Assembly (NCBI RefSeq): GCF_019399895.1
Contig: NC_091887.1
Location: forward strand, 2,666,001 to 2,730,000
DNA from: Cardiocondyla obscurior
Taxonomy: Eukaryota > Arthropoda > Insecta > Hymenoptera > Formicidae
Length of the DNA: 64,000 nt
Direction: 5' to 3'
In this document: positions 56,228 through 64,000 of the stretch, piece after piece
Layout of the letters: the number at the start of each line of letters is the position of its first letter
Position numbering within the stretch: the first letter of the stretch is position 1
The notes under the pieces: model-generated
Told to the model about the DNA's origin: nothing
The model's database searches: none
The model's input: only the letters and a program-made list of their open reading frames with translations
Translations under genes and position numbers: made by a program

Positions 56228-58907
56228 GTAAGTCGCATCATTTTTTATTTTCGTAGTTTATAATAGAAATCTCTTAAAAAATAGCGCGCGTATGTTTTCT
56301 TCGAGTTTTATTAAAATTTGGATCTTCTTCGGTCAGCAAAAATTTAGTGGTATTAATGTCCAAAAATGAGTCGTTCTATCAATTCTATTCCTCACGTAGC
56401 ATTTATGACATAAATGCGTTAGGTGTGCACTGATCTTACGAACTGAAGGTCCACAAATTTGGCAAGAAATATTAGGTTCCTTGATCGCCATCTGGTAAAA
56501 AAAGAGTCAACTTATCCCGAAATATTTTTCGCTTGAGATAGTATACAGTTTTGGCTCCTTTTTTTTTATGTACTTTTCTCATGCAAATTTATTGCTCGCT
56601 GCAGAAGTAATAGTTCTCTGCGTGACTCCTACAACTTAAAATATTACGACAAAAAAGAAGCACTTGTTTCCCGCGGCGTGTCGAACCAGAAACTTTTGAA
56701 CCGTATTGAAGGAGTTTTCAAAAACAATAATGTCAGGACGAAGGGAGGATGAAAATGTCCGAAATCGTTTTTGGCGGTCGCTTTTTGGCTTTGTTGAACA
56801 AATGCGAAGGATCGTTCACTTTTGTAATATTATTGTCTTTCATTAAAATATATTTATGCTATTCTATTGTGGGCATTCTTTCGGGTTTTGTGACCAGCAC
56901 AATACAATTTAAAATTGCCAGTGAAAAGAACTACCTGAATGCATAGGCACGAGTTTTTGAGAAAAAGCCGACGAAAGTGAATTTGGTAACCCTTTGCCTT
57001 AAGTTCTGAATTGCGCCGCGACGATACTCAAACTTTTTCTAGTAGAACACGGATTATAATTGTTATATGTATAACAAAGTAAAAGTAAGGAAGATTAACA
57101 CCTTAATCATTTAGAATGGAATTGGTGATCTTTATTTCTTCCGTAAATCTGATATAATAAATATATCAAATTTTGTAACATTATTTAAACATTGCTTTAT
57201 TAACAAAAATTGATCCTAGTTATTGTTTCTAAAATTTGATACATATATGTACATTTTTTTTCACTTTTTCTCACGTATTTCCGTATTTTATACAATATAC
57301 ATTATTAACGGAGATAGCAATGGCAACATTTGATAGTAACTTAACGTTCTCTGTAATAATTTTTTTTTGTAGATTTTCGTAGATCAGCAATTACCAAACA
57401 GACATCTCAAAGAATTTTAAAAAGAACAAATATAATATTCGCAAATCATATTCTTCTCTCCTTTCACGATTTTTTATTTAATCTTTTGATGGATCCGGAA
57501 ACTATTTCTTATTTTCATATTGAGTAATAACTAGAAAAAGCGAGTAATTCTTTGTGTATAACTGATTAAATGACAAACGTGTAATCGTAGAATCTGTGAC
57601 CAATCAACCAATATGATCGTTCAGTGTGATTATTCATTGTGAACAGACGCAATAAATGCGATTCGCCCTTCTACATCATTAATTGTAATTGGTTATATTT
57701 AATTGTAACATCTATTTGTAGAATAAATATATATACATATACACATAACACATACATATATACATTACATTCTGTGTTTATATGTATAAATGCAATATAA
57801 TATAATACATAAATTAAATATAAATATATACAATTATTATCATATTATTCGATCGGTCATTTGATTTTTTGCTTACAAGTAATAAATGGACAATAAGTTA
57901 CTTTTTACAAATATTTATACAGCATAATTATAAAGAGGTATAACGCGTTAAATATTTAAGATAAAAATAATTGCTTAATTATTTTTACTCTAATTTTAGG
58001 CGGGTAAAATTTAATTACAGAAGTAAAATGGAAATAAAATTACCATGCAAAATAAAAAGATTTTATTAAATATAATAAGCTTGCTATCATATATTAGACT
58101 TAATGCAGGTACTATATGATAGCTTCTATCACATTCTTTAAGACGGTAGTAATTCTTCATATTCTATCGCGAAAATGTTACCTGAAACAGTAAAAGTTTA
58201 TGTGCAGTTTATTTCAGTTTTAATATTTAAATGTTTTGAACAAACAAAATTCTTTTTTAAGACATCACAAGTGATATAAATTAATGAAGTATGTATAAAT
58301 TTTAATCACGTATTTATTTTATACATTTGCTATCAATATTAATATTGCTATCAATATTAAGAATGTGAACGTAAAATGTGAGAATAGCTTTTATTTTTTT
58401 TGCACGAAATTTGAGAAAAATTGAATTAAAAGTACATTTCTGCGATTAGAGAACATTATTTGGAAACAATATGAAACGTTGCGAGGGTTAGGCCGTGGTT
58501 ATTCATCAGGAACCATTCTCCACAATAAAACCCGTTGGACAAGACAAAACGAATTCGGGCCTAAATGATTCTATTGTTCTGTCGCATTAATATGCTAATT
58601 CAATTATCCACTTCGTTAACGCGGTGAGATAGCCTTGACGTCAAATCTCCTAAAAATTGAATAAGTCTGGGTCAATCGTTGCTAAAAATCAACGTCTTTT
58701 TTTTACAAAATAATTTAAAATTAATAAGAGCGAGAGAGAAATGTTTCATATAAATTCTTTTTTATGATTTACTTTAATTTTGAGATTTTTAAAATCTTTT
58801 TTCTTTATTATTCTTTTTTCTGGGATAAAATTTAAAAATGAGAAAAATTAAATAAGATGAACTTTCTTCAATAAAGCTGTAATTTAATAATTTAAAAAAA
58901 TTTTTTT
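56228..58907. other. AT-rich DNA 3' of the Sox gene
   Basis: A strongly AT-rich stretch. It contains two short ORFs of unknown status (minus 56333-56491, plus 56749-56946). An imperfect AT-rich hairpin lies at 58083-58133 (GCTATCATATA and TATATGATAGC, 11 bp perfect, about 19-nt loop). A direct repeat GCTATCAATATTAA lies at about 58329 and 58347. A TA/CA-rich low-complexity run covers about 57725-57840. The Sox 3' UTR must begin at its right-hand end, but its extent is unclear because AATAAA-like words are frequent here. Confidence 0.55.
56333..56491 (-). other. Short ORF (52 codons) with paired CxxC motifs, status unknown
   Basis: The frame from ATG at 56491 to TGA at 56333 encodes 52 residues with CQIC at residues 10-13 and CHKC at 28-31, with His between them, a spacing that could bind zinc. 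Just upstream on the minus strand is an acceptor-like CTTTTTTTACCAG ending at the ATG, so it could be an exon rather than a whole gene. I recognise no family; it may also be a relic of a transposon or pure chance. Confidence 0.15.
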
Positions 58908-58920
58908 TTTATTTTTTATT
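58908..58920 (-). terminator. Candidate polyadenylation signals of the Sox gene
   Basis: On the minus strand two AATAAA words lie at 58920-58915 and 58913-58908, within 20-30 bases after the Sox stop codon. They would give a very short 3' UTR. The DNA is so AT-rich that such words are expected by chance, and more occur further downstream, so the true site is uncertain. Confidence 0.25.
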
Positions 58921-58937
58921 TTGAGACATATTATTGC

Positions 58938-59894
58938 TTATGAATTTTTTACCGTGTCATATCTGTGATGCCAATCGGGGTCCAACGTAGACGGTGTCAG
59001 TGGGCCAGTGGACGGCATTGATAACGAAATTGCTTGCGAATCGTTGGTATCGTAAGGATTGACGAACCTGTTTATGGCAGATCCAGACGTAGGCGAAAAC
59101 ATTAATTGAGAATGAAGCGAGTTAGTTCCCAATGTATGAGAGTTCGTCTGGAAGAGTGAGTTCAGGTGGCATTGCGTCAACGTTGTTGGATTACCAACCG
59201 TAGATGACATCGTATAAAATTGATATGAGGCGTCCAAAGGCGCATTGTTGTTTCCGTCCGCTAAAACCGCCGACGATATCGAAGACGGGACACCCGGGTT
59301 CGGTTTAAATTGGACGGTTCTGTGATACGGATGGTAGGTCATCGCGTGAGACATAGCCGGAGAGTTGACGAGCGACGCGCCGTACATCGTCGACAACGGG
59401 AAAGTTGTGCAGGGTCTCGTCATGCACATGGACTGGTCTGCCGCCGCGGTCTTAGCTTTCCTTCGTGGTCGATATTTGTAATTCGGGTAGTCCTTCATAT
59501 GTTGATTGCGCAAATTCTTCGCTCGCTCGACGAAGGGGACTTTATCCTTGTCGGTGAGATTTTTCCACATCGACCCGAGCATCTTCGAGATCTCCGAGTT
59601 ATGCATTTTCGGGTGCACCAGCGAGATCTCCTTCCGTTTCTCACGTGCCCACACCATGAAAGCGTTCATAGGTCTCTTGATATGTTCTTCTTGTTGCATA
59701 GATGCGCGCTGCCCGGTATCGCTCGCGTCGTCCGCGGCGTCGGATGTTATTTTATTCGAAAGCGAATAATACATCGAGTGTAAATGAGGCGAGAACATGT
59801 CATATCCATAATTCGTTCCTGGTTCCGAGCTCGAATTGAAAACCGAGCACGCATTGTACGGTAGCTGTTGTTGATTTAAAATAATGTTTGTCAT
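58938..59894 (-). CDS. Sox-family HMG-box transcription factor, single exon, divergent
   Basis: A 318-residue nuclear DNA-binding regulator. The HMG box covers about residues 71-149 and begins HIKRPMNAFMVW. Residues known to contact DNA in Sox proteins are kept: the F79-M80 intercalating wedge, N77, N99, S100, S103 and Y141. Basic clusters at both ends of the box (REKRK at 84-88; RPRRKAK at 142-148) match the two usual nuclear localisation signals. The flanks (1-70 and 150-318) are Ser/Thr/Asn/Pro/His-rich and probably disordered, with activation or partner functions. HPKMHNSEIS is group B-like; MVWA, SKMLG, LT..D and PFVE.A are group F-like; DKDKVPF and HMKDYP recall group C. Subgroup is therefore open, with group B favoured for the intronless structure. 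The start at 59894 precedes the box with normal spacing. No stop or frameshift interrupts it. Confidence 0.95.
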   Translation of the reverse strand: MTNIILNQQQLPYNACSVFNSSSEPGTNYGYDMFSPHLHSMYYSLSNKITSDAADDASDTGQRASMQQEEHIKRPMNAFMVWAREKRKEISLVHPKMHNSEISKMLGSMWKNLTDKDKVPFVERAKNLRNQHMKDYPNYKYRPRRKAKTAAADQSMCMTRPCTTFPLSTMYGASLVNSPAMSHAMTYHPYHRTVQFKPNPGVPSSISSAVLADGNNNAPLDASYQFYTMSSTVGNPTTLTQCHLNSLFQTNSHTLGTNSLHSQLMFSPTSGSAINRFVNPYDTNDSQAISLSMPSTGPLTPSTLDPDWHHRYDTVKNS

Positions 59895-59994
59895 CTCTAG
59901 TTTTTTTTATATTGTCAACTCCTGATGTTTTAATGTAACGGTTTAAACACACGCGTTTACTGTTCAGTATAAGCGATCGCGGAGCAATCAACAT
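59800..59994 (-). other. Upstream ORF overlapping the Sox start codon
   Basis: An ATG at 59994 opens a 64-codon frame that runs past the Sox ATG at 59894 in another frame and stops inside the Sox coding region at 59800. If the leader is transcribed from the proposed promoter, this would reduce Sox translation unless scanning ribosomes skip it. No convincing intron removes it. The peptide resembles no known protein. Its regulatory role is inference. Confidence 0.3.
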
Positions 59995-60408
59995 TCGTTA
60001 GATATTTAAATTAACGAAATGATAGTTTTACAGCGAATTAATATATTCTTTCGCACACTTTCACATTGATTGTAATCTGTGTTATTTCAAAATTAGCTAG
60101 CAGCTCAATACGTAGTACGCACTTTCACAATGGTCTTCGGAATTTGCGAGATTTCTTTTTCGATTCCTTCACATTCGTCGAGTGTGTGCCTCTTTTTTCT
60201 TCTTACTCCGCTTCTCCCAATTGAATTTCTTCGAGGAACACTGTATGTTGAACCAGATCTTTAGGATTTACGTTATTGTAGTACGACGAAACAATATTTT
60301 CTCACTTGAAATTATTGAAAACTGACAACGATGTTCCACCACTGAGCCACTGTCCGGCGACCATCCGCTGCATGCTCTCCGTGCTTCGATATTCGTGCTT
60401 ACGAGTTC

Positions 60409-60438
60409 TGCTGACTTAGTACCAGATGCTGAATTATA
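60409..60438 (-). promoter_or_regulatory. Candidate Sox core promoter (TATA-like plus initiator)
   Basis: On the minus strand TATAAT (60438-60433) is followed by an initiator-like TCAGCA (60414-60409) with its A at 60412, 26 bases downstream, near the expected spacing. The start site would give a leader of about 518 nt. SOX-type words flank it: GGACAATG at 60474-60467 upstream and CACAATGG (plus strand) at 60126-60133 in the leader. A CCAAT word lies at 60630-60626. TATAAT is not an optimal TATA box, so other start sites are possible. Confidence 0.3.
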
Positions 60439-60439
60439 C

Positions 60440-61810
60440 TGAGAGCTGCGTGGCTGACAGCTGACTCATTGTCCCTCCACTATCCTTCTCGAGTGGCTCT
60501 TCCCTCTCGGTTGCTCTCAGATATCAGCCCCACGCGCGACGCACATTTATGGGCGTAGCTTTACCGGTCACGTTCGAAGGTCGACCGGCTGATCCGTCGA
60601 CCCATCGACCGGCCCCTCTTGCCCCATTGGTCGCCAGATCCCTGTTCTCGTGTAACTTCGTTGCTCTTCGTCCTGCTTCGCCACCCTCCACCCTGCTTTG
60701 CAATTTGCGAACGAAGCGGGCCACTTCGACACTGTATACCGCACTGGCTGCAATTATTATTATCGATTACCTCGATACGACGAAGTACAAATAGCACATG
60801 GACCAGTCGTTATTGACTGGCTCCGCTCGCGTACCGTCGCCAACCGCGGGGTCGTATCGCTCAATAATTATAAAATTAAAAAAACCTCAACTGTGCAATT
60901 CGCCAAGACTAAACTGAAAGTATTTTTCATTGTCAATTTCTTCAGGGTGCTTAGATTCTTTTTATTGCTGTTATTTTTCCTTTTTTTTTTTTTTTTTTTT
61001 TAACTTTGAGATATTTGTCGCTGACACTTTTCGATGTCTTTTTTTCTCTCTTTGTGTATCATACAGCCTTGCCTGCCCTACCTGAGAAATGATGAAGTGA
61101 TATAATTTATTAATAGCATTACTTTTCAATTTTAATTAAGATATAAAAAAAGAAATCGGTCTTGACTTATTTGTTCTTCGAAGCTTAACTAATGTACATT
61201 AATCTCACTTATGATATTAATTAAATGCCTTTGGAGAACAAGCGCATAGAACAGTCCAAGCGATATCCGTGTGTCTCGTATGACGGTAAACGTAAAATAA
61301 TCGGGCGAGCGTTGTTTTCTTATCGCGCGGCCCCCTTTACGCCGCCTTTTCGTCGTCGACGAGTAATCAATTGGGAGTCTACTCCGGAGCGAGTTTCGAC
61401 CCTATTTAGTTTACGTGGCACAGGCGCGCATACGCGCAGAAGGAACGGGAAGGTGAGGGGTGGTGAGCGACCAGCTTCCGTGAAACAATGCCGGGCGAAA
61501 TCTGACGGTTACCCTCCTATGGGAAATCTGTGGGTACAATGCAAAAAATCCTCTCGACGACAGGGCACTTGGATTAGAATGAAAAGCGGCGAAAGGAGAG
61601 AGCGCCTGCTCCCTTTTCCCAATCTCGAGTCGCCCCTCCGTCGTCCTGACCCATCCTCCTCGCCTTCCCGGTTCCCGAAGGACACTCGGCGATGCAACGA
61701 ACAGACGCGATAGTTCGCTCCTCTTTCCCTCTCTTTCTCGGCGATATTAGTTGCCTCGCGTGTTCTTGCGTCGCGATCGCTTTTCAAAGTCTATTTCTCG
61801 TCGCGATCAA

Positions 61811-61841
<31 letters not shown>

Positions 61842-64000
61842 CATTTTTAGGTGCTTGTTATTTCAATAGATCTTAATTTACAGGTTTACAGGTGCATATA
61901 ATCTTAATTATGTAATTTATTATCTGTATAAAGTATAATTAATTTTGTATATTATAACGAGCTGTTAAAAACGATAATTTTACTTTAACAGGAGCATATA
62001 AAATAGTAATGTAAAATTAATTTTGTAGGATGATGGTTACAAAATTAAATTAATTAAATTGTAGGATACTTAGCGGAAATCGCTATCTAATTTATTTCAG
62101 AAGAACGCACCGGTGTGTTACAGTAATTTTCGACTCTTCTTTTAATAAACAATGTTTCGACGACGGCTACTGTTTTTTCCCGAGGACGTCTGTATTTATA
62201 TCGGGCCGCAAATAAAGACGATCAACCGTCATACTGTACCGATCGCACGGGTCGTTGATCCGACGAAAATAAAATAAGCGGTATACATCTCGCGTTTGAA
62301 TAAATTCGTTTTCCCTACAATTTTTTAAATCCGAAAGTAATTTCGTAAGATGCGCCGCTGCGAAATGCTTCTCGAAAACGTTCGTCACCTCGTCATCGAT
62401 CTCGGCGCGATCAGACGAAAAAAAAAAAAAAAAAAAAGAAGTCCAGGAAGGCATGCCCGTCAGCTAATAATTTATTATCTCGCCGGGGTGCGCCACCCCG
62501 AAAAACAAAACCCACCCTCGTCGCGGCGCCGACAAAAGGTGGCGGAAGGAAAAACGAGGAGCGCGTCTCTTCCGTCGCGGAAAAAATCCGGCGACGTGGT
62601 CGCCATTCCGTCGGCCTCTCCGCGAATACCTCGCGTCCATATGTACGTGTGCACGTATATCCGGCGTGTACACACATTCTTGCCCGCATGCAGTCGGGTG
62701 CAAATTGGTATTGAAAAATCTCGAAGTCAATTAAAACTCGAGGTACAAAGGATTCGGCGAGACAAAATACCAATTATCTCATGTCCTCGCCGTCGTCCGC
62801 CACCCCCATCTCCCGTTCCCTTCTTTCCCTGCCTGGTCGACGAAGAGGGTGAGGAGGAGGAGGCGTTGGAGAACGATGAGGCGTAAGAGGGAGGGGGGAG
62901 GGGGAGGGGGGGGTCTTTCCCTTGCAAGAACTCAATTCCATTAGGCATTGAAGTGAGTAAAACGAGGATGGGCATCTATATAACGCACTCGCATCTCGCT
63001 TATCTACCTAATAAAGGTTTCTCTCGCCCCCGCCCCTTTCTCTCTCTCTCCCCCCGACCCCCTTCGGCTTCTTCCACTCTTGCGGCACCCCCGCAGTATA
63101 AAGCGTACCCGTGAGGTGTCTGCGAGACAATCCCTTGGGGACGACAATGCTTATCCCACGTATGAATGCTTCCTAGGTAATTTAAGTATAGCCCGCCCGA
63201 TATTGTTCCTCCCTTTCTCTCTTCGCGGGCGTTTTCTCCCCCTTCCCCTTGGTCCCTTTCTCGCGGGGTCTTCGTTCGTGCCCGTCCATGAAAATTCGTT
63301 GTCCCCGCGTTAATGATCGCTCTTAGATTTTCATTTTGTATTTAAGCCGAGAGAGCGCTCGCGGAAACGAAGCTCGAGTATCACAGTTAATGAATAATTA
63401 TTTATCAACGAAAAATAAATTAAGGTATCAATCTGTTTCTTGCACTTGCGTTCGCGAAATTGTCAGATTAATTTCGTCGCTTAATTCAAGAGTTCTATTG
63501 CAACGGTTTCAAGAGCCTTTAACGATTTAGAATAATCCGCACGACCCCTGCACGACAAGCGGCGAAAATCGATGATTTCGCTTGGACGGTAATTAGGATG
63601 CAGCTAATTGATAATACTCCCGGGTGCGACGGTGTAACGTCTTTCGCGTACAGCCGGAGCGTGTAATTTGGATGCGCGGGGGATTATCCACGCAGCGTTC
63701 CCCGACATTGATCCTGCAAATTAAGTTGGTTGCTCGTCCGACGGGGCGAGATGTCAAACCGGCAGGAACTGCTGGTAGCTTTGTCCTGCGCGACAGGTGA
63801 AGCGCCGCATTTGGATGATTATGGGCGATCGCGGAGGCGTGAGAGTAGACAGGTAAAGCTTCGTTCGCAATGACTGTCGAGGGATCTTTAATTAATTTAG
63901 TATTAAACTTAAACGTTCTCGTATATTTCGTGACATCGCAAGATTGAGAAAACTACGGTAATCTTTGCGGTTCAAAATTTTTAATAATTTAACTAGTTAC
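60440..64000. other. 5' flank of the Sox gene: CpG-rich, no supported gene
   Basis: About 60470-60860 is CpG-rich with repeated CGACCGGC words, consistent with a promoter-proximal region. A 26-base poly-T lies at 61815-61840, and about 61840-62100 is AT-rich. About 62340-63350 is CpG-rich with a G-run tract. The ORFs at 61225-61713 and 62350-62886 are Arg/Ser/Pro-rich and unrecognised. The minus ORF 62167-62454 looks more protein-like but has no recognisable domain. From 63540 on the sequence is mixed and featureless to me. Confidence 0.5.
62889..62913 (+). repeat. G-quadruplex-type run
   Basis: Four G runs of three to eight bases separated by single A residues fit a G-quadruplex pattern. 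It sits about 2.5 kb upstream of the Sox promoter candidate in purine-rich DNA. Function is unknown. Confidence 0.6.

Noticed and set aside
58083..58133. AT-rich hairpin considered as a miRNA precursor
   Set aside because: The stem is only 11 bp of perfect AT-rich pairing, the seed matches no conserved miRNA I know, and the surroundings are low-complexity AT DNA.
59310..59783. Plus-strand ORF of 157 codons opposite the Sox gene
   Set aside because: It is the antisense shadow of the Sox HMG box; the Sox frame alone explains the sequence.
62167..62454. Minus ORF of 95 codons with balanced, protein-like composition
   Set aside because: It begins with a poly-Phe run from a poly-A tract, and I recognise no domain, promoter or splice support. 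A homology search would be needed to revive it.

Overview
The window looks like insect nuclear DNA, most likely from an ant or another aculeate hymenopteran. This is inferred from three things: CpG-rich, gene-poor islands alternating with AT-rich, poly-T/poly-A-laden stretches; short introns with insect-type splice sites; and an intronless Sox gene. The species cannot be named from the sequence. Nothing points to bacterial, viral or plasmid origin, and there is no CRISPR array, operon or recognisable tRNA/rRNA.

The only convincing protein gene is a single-exon Sox transcription factor of 318 residues on the minus strand at 58938-59894. Its HMG box is complete, and every base-contacting residue I can map is kept. 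The box mixes residues typical of Sox groups B, F and C, so its subgroup is uncertain. A possible TATA/initiator promoter lies about 520 bp upstream, and an out-of-frame upstream ORF overlaps the start codon. The other ~58 kb, on the 3' side of Sox, holds no coding region I can support. The many ORFs of 60-220 codons there have simple, Arg/Ser/Pro-rich composition, as expected in stop-poor CpG-rich DNA.

The most interesting signal in this gene desert is a duplicated set of spliced, apparently noncoding plus-strand exons. Module 1 is a 300-nt exon (9105-9404) followed by a 41-nt exon (9687-9727). Module 2 is a 300-nt exon (29230-29529) followed by a 40-nt exon (29707-29746). The 300-nt exons share a block with 30 identical bases and then 16 more after one mismatch. 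Both have an acceptor and a donor, and the short exons follow nearly identical intron 3' ends. A third short exon with the same architecture lies at 56190-56227. Together they suggest a plus-strand long noncoding transcript (or 5' leader) spanning at least 47 kb and running towards the oppositely oriented Sox gene. This is inference from sequence only.

The rest of the desert looks regulatory. I count about 20 exact SOX-type ACAATGG/CCATTGT words, several in clusters (about 23.1, 26.3, 42.5, 44.5, 46.8 and 47.4 kb) and two flanking the Sox promoter. There is a good TATA plus initiator at 44435-44467. Structural elements include a long imperfect inverted repeat (4071-4357) that may be a foldback/MITE-like element, a perfect 21-bp stem hairpin (36656-36702), a 90-unit TC microsatellite (50027-50207), GAGA-rich tracts and a G-quadruplex-like run.
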